64,000 nucleotides of DNA from Athripsodes cinereus (taxonomy: Eukaryota; Arthropoda; Insecta; Trichoptera; Leptoceridae), in the NCBI GenBank assembly GCA_947579605.1, contig OX388319.1, positions 15,203,447 to 15,267,446 of the forward strand, in the 5' to 3' direction. The notes under the pieces are model-generated. The model was not told where the DNA came from. It saw only the letters and a program-made list of their open reading frames with translations, and searched no databases. The translations under genes were made by a program, and so were the position numbers. Shown here in pieces: positions 1 to 11,774 of the stretch (position 1 is its first letter; each line of letters opens with the position of its first letter).

Positions 1-60
1 TGACCAATAAAAAATGTTTAGTCCCGCTACTGCTATTACGTAAGCGAAAGCTATATTATT

Positions 61-125
61 CATTCCATCACGGCATTTCCAACAAGTGGGGTAGCCAATT
101 GATTCACTGATGTATGTAATGAAAA
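61..125 (-). repeat. Rep-A copy, 3' part
   Basis: Reading the minus strand, the copy runs through the ATGTA-AT block and the CCCACTTGTTGG block into the GCCGTGATGG tail. It matches the last ~65 bp of the reference copy at 4318-4590. The distal part is missing. Confidence 0.7.
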
Positions 126-267
126 GTGAAACTATCGCCGCACTATTGAACGATTGGTAAGCAAATCGTTTCGTCTACTAGGACTGTAAATAAGATTTTA
201 CGATAAATGCGTATTATTTACTGTGAGGGAATTTGTGAAATAAATTTTGTAGATCTATGATTTATGG

Positions 268-376
268 CTTGAATATTTATTTGCACAGAAAAGGCGGCCT
301 ACATGTTAATTGCATGCAGCTAGTCTGCTGGCTACACCACTAGTGCGATATGCCGTTATGGTGTAATAGTAGTAGA
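268..376 (+). repeat. Rep-A copy, 3' part
   Basis: Contains the TTGCACAGAAAAGGCGGCC block, the GCATGCAGCTAGTCTGCTGG block and the tail ATGCCGTTATGGTGTAATAGTAGTAG. It begins near CTTGAATATTTATTTG, so only the 3' ~110 bp is present. Loss of the distal end with retention of the tail is the usual result of target-primed reverse transcription. Confidence 0.75.
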
Positions 377-378
377 TG

Positions 379-525
379 ATTTGCGAACTCTGAAGAGTGT
401 GGAGGTGTTCAAGGCAAGGTTAAAGACCCTATTGTTAAGGAGGTGTTATGATCCTTGAATGGGCAATTTTTCCACAAAACGGCGCATGTTAAAAGAGTTG
501 TCTTGTTTTTTTTATTATTATAAAC
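379..525 (+). mobile_element. CR1/L2-type LINE 3' end (LINE-E)
   Basis: Frame 381-455 reads as an RT C-terminus with a VFKARLKTLLLRR segment followed by a stop, like the ending FKxRLKTxLF of CR1/L2-group RTs. A short 3' UTR (ACAAAACGGCGCATG) and a (TTA)n tail follow. The same end recurs at 44848-44966 (minus) and 47803-47872 (plus). The SINE at 526 begins directly after the tail. Confidence 0.65.
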
Positions 526-702
526 GAGTTCGTCGGTAGCCTGGAGGTAGAGTCTCGGCCTCGTGAACAAGGGGTCCGTGGTTCGATACCAGGTGCCGGC
601 AAACTCCCCTTTCACGACACAGGCTTTTAGTAGCTTACTGTGAAAGGTGTATGGGGTTGTTTTTGGGTTTATAACAAAAACCCAGATATATCTAAAAAAA
701 AA
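526..702 (+). mobile_element. tRNA-derived SINE (SINE-T)
   Basis: A tRNA-like head occupies 532-600. GTCGGTA (532-538) pairs with TGCCGGC (594-600) as a 7-bp acceptor stem. A box-A-like TAGCCTGGAGG and a box B GGTTCGATACC supply an internal pol III promoter. The body ends in AAAACCCAGATATATCT and a poly(A) run. Near-full copies recur at 19550-19737 (minus) and 62386-62553 (plus). It is not a functional tRNA because the anticodon arm is poor. Confidence 0.85.
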
Positions 703-1654
703 CAATTTTATCAATATTAGTCATTATATAGATAATAACCAGGAAGACAAATTTAATGCACAAACATAGATAAATTACTCGACAATGCATATTTATCTTA
801 TATTGTATGTTTTTTTTTTTAAAAGATCTAAGTTGCTCAGTTTTATATAGTTTTTATAACGACTCAATTCAAATCGTCAATCTTATATACCATTCCTAGA
901 TAAATTCATACGTTATTTAAATGTGTTTGGAATATCCAAAGCAACAAATACTTATAATCTTCTTTTCATTGTCCTAATATAATCACCGGATCACTGGTTT
1001 CATGCTCATTCATTCAATGCTCCTGAAACTTTGGATCACGACATCACTTCAAATATTTGCTTAGGTAAAAATATATCAAAATAAAAGGTAATCAAACGCT
1101 AGGCAAAGTTCATTTAACGTTTTTTGTGTTTGCGATTAGTCTCCGTCTGTAGAATATTAGATTTAAAAAAGTCTTAACTTTTCGGCAATAATAAATAAGA
1201 CTTGTGGGAATTATTTGTAAAGTAAAATAATTCAATATCAACAAGAGTCAAGTAGAAAACTTTATACCTACGATAAACAATATTTAAGATCAGACTTCAA
1301 AATTCAGACAAAAGAGAGTTCATTAAGTTTGGTAGAAGCGTATTGTTTGTCAACAAAAGAATAAAGCTCTCTTGAGACTGTCAATATAAATTTAATCAAA
1401 CAATTCAATAGATAAATAAATCCATACGTTATCAGAAAGAAGTGAGTAGGTACTATATTATACGTGTTTTAGTTTCTAACACATTCAGTTTCAGTATGCT
1501 TAAAACATGCTCTTCTTCAGAACCTGGATCTAGAAAAACAATCTTCCGAGAGCTATGTAGGCATCCATAAACACTCATTGCATATTCTTTCCTTATATCT
1601 GAAAATTATCAATTTAAACACGTGTTACTGTGTTAAGACAACGTTTTGAATAGG
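703..1654. other. AT-rich intergenic, no gene seen
   Basis: No reading frame or repeat recognised beyond simple AT-rich runs. Confidence 0.5.
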
Positions 1655-1790
1655 TATCTAGAGGTGGTCGGTAGCCTGATGGTACAATCTCGGTCATTTA
1701 ATGGAGAGACCCCGGGTTCGAATCTTTCCACTTCCAATTTACTCCGCATTCACGGGTTTGTTTTAATCCCATATTAATCTTAAAAACGTC
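1655..1790 (+). mobile_element. Diverged tRNA-derived SINE
   Basis: Contains GGTCGGTAGCCTGATGG as a box-A region and GGGTTCGAATC as box B at the normal spacing. It is followed by ACTCCGCATTCACG, which resembles the ACTCCCCTTTCACG of SINE-T just after its tRNA head. It is therefore probably an older or sister SINE with a different tRNA-like head. The 3' end is unclear. Confidence 0.6.
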
Positions 1791-3242
1791 ATTTTGTCCT
1801 CATATATAAAATCTGCATGTCTTAAAAATGACATTTTTGTGATGTTTTACGAATAAATGCATTGTATAGGTCACTTGAAAACTTTGAGAATAAAATATTA
1901 GAAACCTTTTCTCTTTTATTTGTTATATTGTTGTATTTGGCATGACGCATATATCTACGAAACTCCTTTAAAATAGACTAAGTAAGATGATTTACGCAAT
2001 TTTTCCTAAGAAGTAATTTATGTTTCTTCGCAATACTTTGTACAATATAAAGTTATTAATTAAGTAGGCGGCCCACGATATGATTGTGACAATATGTTGA
2101 AATTACCTGACCCAGACGCTGTAGCAGACATGCTCATACACACACATTCATTTGATTCATCTTGTACACATGCAATACAATAATAATATCAACAATACTA
2201 ACACAACTGTACAGCCAAGAAACAAACTATCAAAATGCTGTATTTGTAAATATTATTTGAATAATTTGTACTCAAATACAATCGGTGTCTTTTGATGAAA
2301 ACATTTATTTTATACGCTCGTTTTGTATGTTGTTACGTGCGTTATGTTGCACTCGAGCTAAGGAAATAAATTCGTTTAGCAGTTTATCGCGGACGGCCCC
2401 GTGGTGCGGGTGTGCGTATGACGTTTTGCATCTTGTTCATTATACTTTCTTACAAACAAAATCATTTGCTGCAAACTTTTTAGTTATTATTTACTTGTTA
2501 TTATGTATTTTTTTATTTGACAATGCCACATTTTTTTGTTGATATTATATTATTTTTTACGTAATATTTTGACAATATTATCAGCAATGTGTTGTTTTTG
2601 TTTCTGTGCCAATAATAAACCATAAAAGAACTCAGTGTGCAAACTGTATGAATAAAAGTGCATTTTTGTGTTATCATTGTAATGAATTTTTGTGAATGTT
2701 ATTTTTTACATCCAAATTAAAAGGATTAAACAATGAAAACTATTTTATGTGAGTATATACTTTGATATGAATTACATTTTTAATTTGTGCACATAATTTA
2801 AGAATAGTTTGAAATTAAATGCACATGCATTGCCAATAATTAATAAATAGAATAAAATTAAAATATATGTTATTTTAATTGTGTTTTATCATCCAACATT
2901 TAATTAGTAATATTATTATTTCTTATCTAGATGTTATTTATTAATAGTTTTTTAATCTAAAGATTGTTCGTATTTTTCACCATTTTTTATTTCGAACAGA
3001 TAATGTAAATATTTTTTATATTCCTCGCACTAAATTGTTTTTAATATAAATATTTTTAATTCGTTGGTAATAATTTTAATCGGAATCCTTTTACCCCCGG
3101 AACCTCCGCAGGCTGTAACAACTTTTTTATTTAATTTCGACAAATTTTTAAACAAAATGAATGTTTGTGTTCAGTTTTGGTGTAACAAAATAATGTGTAC
3201 GTAAAATATAATCAATTATTTATCTGGATACCCAATTTGCGA
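1791..3242. other. AT-rich intergenic, no gene seen
   Basis: The 85-codon open frame near 2285 has no recognisable domain and is of a length expected by chance in this composition. Nothing else supported. Confidence 0.5.
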
Positions 3243-3492
3243 AATTGTACTTATACAGCTATTCCTGTCCACTGCTGAACATGAGCCTCCCCCATATGTC
3301 TCCATGCATCTCTATTATTGGCTTTCTGCAACCAGTCATCAGCGATTCTTTCTAACGCCATCGGACCATCATATGGGAGATCTTTCTCTACTTCTTTTGT
3401 CTCGAGATGTTTCCACTCCAGTACCCTATTTGCCCATCTCAAAGCTTTGAATCTTGCAACATGCCAAGTCCATGACCACTTATGAAATTATA
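3243..3492 (-). pseudogene. RTE-like LINE RT, C-terminal remnant
   Basis: The minus frame ending at 3251 reads KWSWTWHVARF near its start, then LRWANRVLEW, a DDWLQKA segment, RDAWRHMGEAHVQQWT and a stop. This matches the C-terminal tail of RTE-type endonuclease-RTs (W-GHVARR, RVLEW, DDW, DR-WR, GEA-VQQWT). Only about 75 codons remain, with no catalytic domain. It is an isolated 5'-truncated insertion. Confidence 0.8.
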
Positions 3493-4317
3493 GTTGATAA
3501 TATTTTTTAAAAAACCAGTATAAATAATACCACCCATGTATAATATAATAATTATTCGAATGTACTTAAGATTTTTCACCATTTTTCATCTCGAACAACT
3601 CAAATAATTAATTAATGGCATATAAATACACACTTTTACTCTCATTGAAATTATATACCTACTTTTGATTTAATTAGATTATTATTTATCATTTACTTAA
3701 TAAATCTCGTAATAATGCAGTTATTTTTATTTATGCATTAATTTAACGTACCTACACATGAATCGGTACATATGTATCATAAGAATACCTACTTACATAT
3801 TTCGATACGTACACTTTTTCTTTTGAATTATTGTAATTAATTAATTACATACTGTAAATATTTCGCCATATAATTTAATCACATAGTAACACATAAGCAC
3901 ATTTTTGTTGTCTGTATCTATGTATAAATACGGTGTTGTAGAAATCGCTTTTTATTTCAATTCTCACCTTTTTTAGCGATTTATCATGAGTACCGTAATG
4001 TTGCATGTTTTTTTTTAAATCCAACTACTAGCGAATAACGAATTTTAGTTTATGAAATCATGGAAAAAACTTTTTTTCCGTCGATACCTCAGCAAGTAAT
4101 AAATCTTCCACATATTTCTGTAAGTTTTCAAATCTCCTGTAAATCTTTTTTTTTTTAAAGAGCAGCGCCCGCCACATACCTCGTGCCGTACCTGGAGATA
4201 CGTATCTCCATAACGACACACACATGCACAAGCAGGATTTAATGTCGCATTAAAGCGAGAAATGCTGCCCCGAGGGAGCACTCTAGATTTAGCGGCCACA
4301 CATCAAAATCATTATTA
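3493..4317. other. AT-rich intergenic, no gene seen
   Basis: No coding or repeat assignment made. The minus-strand frames near 4045-4299 run into Rep-A and are not genes. Confidence 0.45.
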
Positions 4318-4590
4318 CGATCTACTACTACTATACCGTCACGGCATATCCCGCAAGTGGGGTATCCAGCAGAACAGCTGCATGTAATAAACATGCAGGC
4401 CGTCTTCTCTGTGTCAATAAAAAAATAAGACATTTAAGATGGGTGGCAAACTTCATCGCGGATTTTGAGATGTAATATGTCTTAATTTTTTCGAAACACC
4501 TTCCTTTTACAGGACACTCAAAAACTAACGGAAAAGAGTGGGAGATCCATTCTTTACCGGGTGCTCCACGGCAAATCACGATCTAGACTT
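4318..4590 (-). repeat. Rep-A, near full-length reference copy
   Basis: Reading the minus strand, the blocks in order are: GAGCACCCGGTAAAGAAT; CTCCCACTCTTTTCCG; GAGTGTCCTGTAAAAGG; a TTCGAAAAAATTAAGAC block; a CGATGAAGTTTGCCACCC block; the TTATTGACACAGAGAAGACG block; the inverted pair GCATG-N7-CATGC; and TACCCCACTTGCGGG. The tail is ATGCCGTGACGGTATAGTAGTAG. There is no ORF. The last ~40 nt match the 3' end of LINE-J. About 30 copies lie in this window, mostly truncated at the end distal to the tail. Confidence 0.85.
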
Positions 4591-4632
4591 AAAATATTCA
4601 ATTCAGCGATGAGACGTGCCAACCATCTTGAA
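4591..4632 (+). repeat. Rep-A internal fragment
   Basis: ATTCAGCGATGAGACGTGCC followed by a CATCTTGAATG block matches the Rep-A middle in the opposite orientation to its neighbour, giving a head-to-head pair. Confidence 0.55.
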
Positions 4633-5385
4633 TGAAAAATTTGCTGTGAAACCCACATGTCTTGCCGTCATTGCGCATGTTTTCAAAACGGTGTGTTGAA
4701 AATAAAATGAAGTTATCAGGTTGAAAACTGGCAACCGATATCCATATGTTATTTTTTGTAGTTTTATTTCTTCGACACGAAGATTATATCAAGAGTAGGT
4801 TGGTATAATTCAAAAGAATCTGGTTCTCCCGATCGTTAAATATTAATCATCCATCAAAAACTCGTTTAAACGTTCTTTTGTGTCTTCCTTTTAGTATTTA
4901 TTAACAATATTGTGTTAATGTCCTCATCAATCCTTTGAAGATTGTTTTCCAATCCGAAACTAATTAGGTACTACACGTATCTAAAGAATTCTTTCATTGC
5001 CGACTGAACTCTCAAAATCACAAGTTTATGAGCATAGTTGTAAATATGGGTTCTATTTGTCAATTTGACAGTTTTAAAATGTTCCTCTAGTTACTGAGTT
5101 GTTTTACAGCAAAAGTTTAGCAGTTTTTCATTCCATTCTGTGCTATCATATTATAGCCCATATCCACAGCTCATATCCTCGTACAGATTTTCAAAGTATT
5201 CTGAGAAAAGTGTCTCCTGTAGTTTGTTCCCTCTTTGACATCTCTTTTGTTATTTTTTGTAAACGAAAACTCTACTTTTATAGCATTTAAGTTAGGTCAG
5301 AACTTCATGTTTACTCAACATATTATACAACTATCTCGCCGGCTATTCCACTTTACGATATTTCGAAATGGATTAGATATGTTCT
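4633..5385. other. Intergenic, no gene seen
   Basis: Nothing recognised; the 63-codon frame at 5099 has no identifiable features. Confidence 0.45.
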
Positions 5386-5635
5386 TATAATTATATATTC
5401 ACTGTGTCGGTGTTTAGGTAGTAGAATTCCATATCGAAATAAATAAAACAAGCGTTTTATTCTACTATTGTTTTATTCGGTGAGAGAGACGTCTTTCGTC
5501 TTATAAGGACATTGTCAATCAAATCAAAACATTGTCGATTGACAATGTCCTTATAAGACGAAAGACGTCTCTCTCACCGAATAAAACAATAGTAGAATAA
5601 AACGCTTGTTTTATTTATTTCGATATAATTATATA
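5386..5635. mobile_element. Palindromic Penelope-like cassette P1
   Basis: Perfect 90-bp inverted arms (5431-5520 and 5537-5626) surround a 16-nt spacer. The 12-bp direct repeat TATAATTATATA lies at 5386-5397, 33 nt outside the left arm, and at 5624-5635, flush with the right arm. The intervening tail ends GTAGAATTCCAT. The right arm keeps GAAA followed by the self-complementary AGACGTCT. The hammerhead core position reads TTGACAATG instead of CTGATGATG, so the ribozyme looks dead. No ORF. Assignment rests on architecture shared with P2 and P4. Confidence 0.65.
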
Positions 5636-8600
5636 CATGATAGATTAATTTATCAAATAATAATTATTATTTTTATCATTGTTTTAATTCCCTGTAACAA
5701 ATACAGTGTTGTCCAATTAATCTTAAATATAACCTCACGCCTTGATTAAGTGGGTCTTGTCTAGGATCAACTGAACCTCCGCCCAAAGGACATACCGAAG
5801 AATCATCGAGGTAGTAAAGATTCTAGATTCTTGAAAGAGCGAATTAAGAAAATCCAAGAAAGCTATGCTATATGACCCGTCTCTTGCTGTTTCCAGGATT
5901 TCTGGCTAGTTTTATCCAAGATATTCACAAAACATATCTGACACTTGCTTTTACCAATGTTCAACCATTTCTTCACAATGCCTCTAAAGTTTTTATACAA
6001 AGTACTTTATCTTCTGTCATATATGCTAATGAATAAATATTTGTTATTGTTTACTGAATAGTAATGCTTAGGTTCTTATAAAAGCTTTACAATAATACAT
6101 AATTTAATGTCGCAATGTTATTAACTGTTTTATGTACCAATGAACATCACTTAGTTCATGTCCTACATTTCAACAAGTTCACAAAGAATTAAATCATTGA
6201 ATTTTGTTATTATAATTCATAAGATGAAGGTTAGTTATGTATTATGATGCATACTTTAATGAATATAAGATGATATGCATACACCTGTGTAAATAAGAAT
6301 GTATAAACATAATATTATAAACCTGTCGAAATGCCTAACCAATACCAATTAGAAGTGCACAATGTATGTTAGTTTCGTACCTTTTGTAGTGTCTTCACAC
6401 GGCATATTATCTACTCGAGAACTGGATATTTTTATTTAGTGCCTATATAAATAGTTTTTAATAAGTATGAATATTTATCGTATTTACGCATTGTAAACAT
6501 GCTTAAATCATTCAAAGCCCATTCGTAAGCGTTGATACACAGTGTGTCTGTTGGGATATATCTCATACATAGTTGGTAACGAGTATGAATATTTTGTCGT
6601 ATTTACGCATTTAAAACATGCATAAAATTCGTAAGAGTTGGAGCACTTACATGATTATAGTGTGTCTGTTGGAACTCTCATACATTATCTTACATATCTT
6701 TATTTTTCCGTTTCCAAATCTTATATAGGTACTGCATTGAAACGGAGCTATATTTTTATTACTAGCTACCCCCTTGTGGGAAATATTTTTTTTTATTTTT
6801 ATTTTTACAATATCAAACAGTCATAACATAATATGTTAACAATTAATACACTCAACATGTGGACCAGCGAAGATTCCACTCTTACCAGAAATGTCTTAGT
6901 CTTGAAAAAAAAAGCAAAGTTAATTTTTTTTTAAAAAGTCAAAGTAAATTTAAAACAATAATAATACAATATTTAAAAATAATACAAAAGTAACAAACAA
7001 ATATCAAGACATTGTAGATAAATGTAGGTATATAAAGCGATGAGATACGTCATCTGCGATGAATATAATATTATTATTCAATCTCTGTCGTTCTTACAGT
7101 GAGCTTATATTTCGCAACGAGACAAGTCGATACTGTGCCACGTGGAGCTTTTCTGAAATACATGTTTTCTGCGACTCTTGTAATATGTATCAAGAAATCG
7201 CATAAATAAAACACGATCTTGTCTCAAAATTACCTCTTGACTTTATATTTTTACTACGTCGATCAAATCATTAATACATGTACTTCTTTGAAAACAGGTG
7301 TCCCTTGCGATTATAAATTTAAATTATCCGATTACATATTTATGTATTCACAATTAAAATTTGAGAATAATATAATACTCATTGGTACTTTGTGAAGAGT
7401 ACTCTTTCCGCGAATCTTTATTAATTAGCTGATTTTTAATAGTGAGAGTTTTCTAATTAATTTTTAACTAATAAATATTATAGATAAATAAATATTTTTA
7501 CGCATAAATATTTTTTTAATCGATATTAATTTAATTTCAAATATCTACGGTTCGTGAGAAAGATGTAGGTCAAGACATTTAAGGATCAAGACTTCTTTTA
7601 TTTTTTTTATTTTACATTTTTAAGATCGTCTAAGAGCGTGTGTGTTACCAAGTTCTTTTATAAATCTGGACTTGTCTGTATGTTTAAACTCAACAATGTT
7701 TTTAGATCAACAGTGGCTCGTCTTGAACCTCAAAAAGAAATCAATAATAAACTACTCGTAAAAATAGGTCCCGTCCGAGGCACAACCAAATAAGGTGACG
7801 TTGTCTTTTCTAAGCCTTACATGATAGTTTCATGTGTTATAATATTAACTTATGTAACCTAATTCAATGGTTAATTGTAAAAACTCGCAAAAATAACTAA
7901 AAAATAGATTCATTAAAACTGATTTCTGCGTGAGTAGGTACTTTAATATCTTAATACCGTCAATACACTGGTGAACAAGAGCCTAACTTCAAATTCGCCC
8001 CTTCTTACACAGTTCCCAATTCGGAGAAGTCATCATCCCCCGCATAACGGCCACCATTAGCACATAGGTTGTAGGTTAATAGATTATATTAGATAGATTA
8101 GTCAAATATTGCGCTTGAGAATAAAAGGTTACCTGTTGAAACCTTGGTCGCGCGTAGATTATTTTTTAGTCGTATTTGTCAAGTTTTTTGACTCCAAACA
8201 TTTGTAATTACTTTATTATCAAATTACAAATTTCATTTAGTTAATATTTATGATACCACGTGTGTTAATAGTAATTACAAATTTTCACGATTTTTTGTGG
8301 ACGAATTAAGTAATTATCGTTTACTACTGTGTTTTTTAAAATAAATTAAAAATTTGGCGTTGGTTTCCTTTATTTGTATTATAATAATGTTGCGTGCATT
8401 AAAAGTTATTATTATTATATTTTGTTGTTGATAAGCATGTGTGTGTACTAACAATTTTTTTCCATTATTTTTTATGATGTCTCTTGGAAGAAAACATTAA
8501 ATAGTTTTACGCATAAGTGAATGCTTTTAATCTTAAAGTTTACTTAAGGTTATGAGAATTACCGCCGTTCTGCCTAGCCTAACCTGAGATATGTACCATC

Positions 8601-8907
8601 AATATTAATAATTAACGGTAAAACCTCCAAACAGCTGATAGCGAACACCTTTAGGTTGATGTACGTATCTACCTTAGTTCATGTATAAATTCCATTTGTC
8701 GTGATTGAAAATGTTCATAGTCTTTTAATACGTATAATTGGATAATGTGTACCTATGCTGAGTAAAATATACGGCACATCTCAATCATTACTTGATGATA
8801 GAGATAATAATTGAATTTCATGAAACATTTTTTTTTAATATTTATCTATATTAACATAATTTATTAACACTGGTAAGAAATATTATACGTTTCACATATT
8901 ATATACA
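5636..8907. other. AT-rich intergenic, no gene seen
   Basis: 3.3 kb without a recognisable gene or element. There is a short local duplication of the type AAACATGCxTAAA...TAAG near 6490-6630. The open frame at 6638 (62 codons) shows no domain. Confidence 0.45.
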
Positions 8908-8992
8908 TTTTCCAGAATCAATACGTTTGTGCCCCTCCAGAAAATGTACCAATACTTGAGTAAGAGGGGCAAGCAATGTCTATATACTATAA
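8908..8992 (+). repeat. Dispersed repeat pair, copy 1
   Basis: The stretch with GCCCCTCCAGAAAATG, ACCAATACTTGAG and GAGGGGCAAGCAATGTC matches the reverse complement of 30133-30225. GCCCCTC and GAGGGGC form a 7-bp stem. Family not recognised. Confidence 0.6.
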
Positions 8993-9239
8993 TCAAATAA
9001 TGTCACTTTACAATAATGCCACTATACAATATACATATATGTGAATACAAATAGTTATGTAGTACCTACCTACTTAAACAAAAAGTACTTGCAAGTATTT
9101 ACACGTAAAAATTTAAACATAAGTAATGTCGCCAAAATTTATAGCACAAAAGTAACACCATAATGTAAGTAAGTATTGCAGAATATAAAAATGGACTAGA
9201 CAAATACACAAAATTATTAAACATTCAGGATGTAGGTTA
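8993..9239. other. Intergenic, no gene seen
   Basis: Nothing recognised. Confidence 0.4.
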
Positions 9240-9345
9240 AACCTGATTTAAGTGTGAAAACGACATAGCATGTCGAAACCTAGGTCACTGTAATAAAATT
9301 GTTTCTAAAACTCTAAGTTATATTTTTATTTGTTATTAATGGATA
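9240..9345 (+). mobile_element. Solo Penelope-like terminal repeat remnant
   Basis: Around 9270-9300 are GACATAGCATGTC (a perfect stem-II-like hairpin), GAAA, then ACCTAGGT (self-complementary stem III), C and ACTG. This is the downstream half of a hammerhead in the layout of P2 and P4. The upstream core is degenerate (GTGAAAAC for CTGATGA). The GAAACC-AGGTCACTG run is shared with P3. No inverted partner is seen. Confidence 0.5.
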
Positions 9346-9896
9346 TGGAATTTAATTAAATAAATAATGATAAAATACTCTGAAAAATATAGTTTTGATT
9401 ATGTTAGGTGATAATCAGTAGTAAAAAATAAGATATATAATTATGGAATTTCTCGAAATTATAGCAGATGGTTTGATAGATTATGAATATGATTCACAAA
9501 AAATTTTTGTCTTTTGACAAATAGGTACGTGAATAATTATAACCCTGTGTTACTTCATATGATGTGTAGAATTTCAACCAACGATTTACGGCGTTGATAA
9601 AATATTTTTGAGAATATATTTTTCTCATGTGTTCTGTACTGAAGACCAATTTCACTCACACAAGTGATAAAACATTATCACATTTAAGTTATTTTAATAA
9701 ATTTTCATAATAATTTAATTTATACACGAGGCGTGTTAAGTTAAACCTGTAATATACATAAGAGTGTAGCAGTAAAGATAACAGAGTTACAAAAATAGTT
9801 TATCTTTTGAGTGTACTCGGAAATAAAATGATAATAACCATAGTACCTACACATATTACTGACTTATTAAATGAAATGAAAGTATAACGGTTATAT
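9346..9896. other. Intergenic, no gene seen
   Basis: Nothing recognised. Confidence 0.4.
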
Positions 9897-10392
9897 ACTC
9901 ATTTATATCATCACGGGATATTCCACATGTGAGTTGGCCAGGAGATTAACTGCATGTAGTAATACACAATTCGTGCCAATAAAAAGTTGAAACTTTCAGA
10001 ATGGATGATATACCTCATCGCTGTATTTAAGATGTCGAATCCCTCTTATCGGATATTTTACAAATACCTGCATTTTACAGGACACTCGAAAAGTTAAAGA
10101 AGAGAGTAGAATAAATAAATAAAACTTTATTTGCAAAATGTATAGTAACCAGATACTTTTACAGAAAAAGAAAGAAAATATAATAAATAAAAATAGTAAA
10201 TAAAAACATTAAAAATTAATAAAAATAAATGTCTGCTAATTAAGATATAAAAAAACTCTAAATGTAATGTATTGTATAATTAAGATTAAAAATAAATAAA
10301 GCACACATATAACAAGAATAGGTAGGGGGAGGGAAAAGAGGAAAAGGAGAGGATTTTCTTAGCTCTGGGATTCCTAATCTTTACCGGAGACA
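9897..10392 (-). repeat. Rep-A, split by an insertion
   Basis: Reads minus. The tail end starts near 9900 (ATCATCACGGGATATTCC), and the copy passes AAGATGTCGAATC and CATTTTACAGGACACTCG to about 10112. The GGGATTCC/TTTACCGG end resumes at about 10362. The gap is filled by the LINE tail at 10113-10361. Confidence 0.75.
10113..10361 (-). mobile_element. LINE 3' end inserted in Rep-A
   Basis: The minus strand ends TTGCAAATAAAGTTTTATTT followed by an (ATTT)n tail, a polyadenylation-like LINE 3' terminus. The segment interrupts an otherwise continuous Rep-A, so it is younger than that copy. The family differs from LINE-B. No coding remnant is visible. Confidence 0.65.
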
Positions 10393-11089
10393 AAAGTGAA
10401 AAAAGTTGATCATTGCTGTCTATACAATATTGTTAAAACTAGTGTGTCCATTTGTTTTATAGGTATTCTTCCAATTTTACTATCATCAATAATATCTATG
10501 AACCATGCTTGTAATTCCATAATGTAATAAAGTTACCATGCTGACCAATTTCGTTAATGCGCTTGCCCCATTATCAAACTACCAGCATATAATCTCTATC
10601 ATTATTAACATATAATGTTACTCACTGTCTATTAATTTCGGTCACGTTTGGAATTTTAACAAATAGCTGAACCCGTTCATATGTATAATTGTTTATATAT
10701 TACAGACACATTAATTTATCAGAGAAATATCATGAAACGTCTGGATATCGTCAGGCATAGGCAGAGATCATCCACTCCATTAAGATTTCCCCCTTATCCA
10801 TATTGTCTTATCCCCCAATCGTCACCACACTAGTGTATTTATGTTTAGCATAGATGAATTTTTTGTTGTAGTACACAAATTGTATTATTTTATATAATTG
10901 TATTATATATGCAAAATTTTCAAAATATAAAAATTCAACAAAAAATGTCATTGATTGACATTAACGTAATTTAAAACTAGTTGTTGAATTAAACTATTAT
11001 ATGCGTCCCATTGTCTTTGGTAAGTTTTCTGTATAAGACAAGTATTTATAATACACTTAACATCTTCAATGATGCGAAGAACTTTGTCA
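10393..11089. other. AT-rich intergenic, no gene seen
   Basis: Nothing recognised. Confidence 0.4.
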
Positions 11090-11222
11090 TCCATTCTGAA
11101 TGTCTTATGTACTTTTTATTAGGCCGAAGATTTATGCGATAAGGTACAACGTATTTTTATTACATGTAGCTAATTTACTGACTACCCCGCGTATAGGAGA
11201 TGCCGTGATGGTATAAATGGAG
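11090..11222 (+). repeat. Rep-A copy, 3' half
   Basis: Begins in the CATTCTGAATGTCTTAT block, has TTACATGTAGCTAATTTACTG and ends GGAGATGCCGTGATGGTATA. Confidence 0.75.
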
Positions 11223-11774
11223 GAAGATAGATGCGTAATTTGATAGATTATCATGGCAACCACACTCTGAGTGAAGCCGGTTTCAAAGCTAGTGTATGAT
11301 GTTAATTATAATATCATCCATATTTTGACTCGATCATCCAAAGTAATCTTCATAGGATTACCATACAATTACAATATTAATCATTAATATTCAGCCGATA
11401 ATGGACGAGCGCAGCAGCCCAGTTATTACTCAGAAATGTATGTGTAGATTAATTATATTTGTATTCTTTGAAAACCGTGCAATAGTCCCAATCTTTGAGT
11501 TAAAAAAAACTTGTATTATGGTTACATATGCGACGATACGTATATGTTTTCAGTTTGGCCGCTGCATACCCCGATTGCGGTAGTACCGTGTTGATTACCT
11601 ACAATTTTTTAGATTTATGATAATATTCATTCACAATTCCAAAAAAATATACTTTCCATTCCAATTTGTATTATGTATTTATTCCGAGTAAACTATATTT
11701 TTGATTGATTGTATCTTTAATAAAAACCGTATAGAATAATATTATGTTTCCTTTCGAATTTTCCTAAGGTTGAC

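Noticed and set aside
532..600. Possible true tRNA gene
   Set aside because: The acceptor pairs, but the anticodon arm is poor and the unit recurs with a common body and poly(A) end; it is a SINE.
4239..4579. Minus-strand frames with cysteines
   Set aside because: They lie in the Rep-A repeat; the same reading is broken in other copies.
11401..11583. 60-codon frame just upstream of the LINE ORF, possible ORF1
   Set aside because: No ORF1 features (zinc knuckle, coiled coil, esterase, PHD) and an unlikely sequence; treated as chance.
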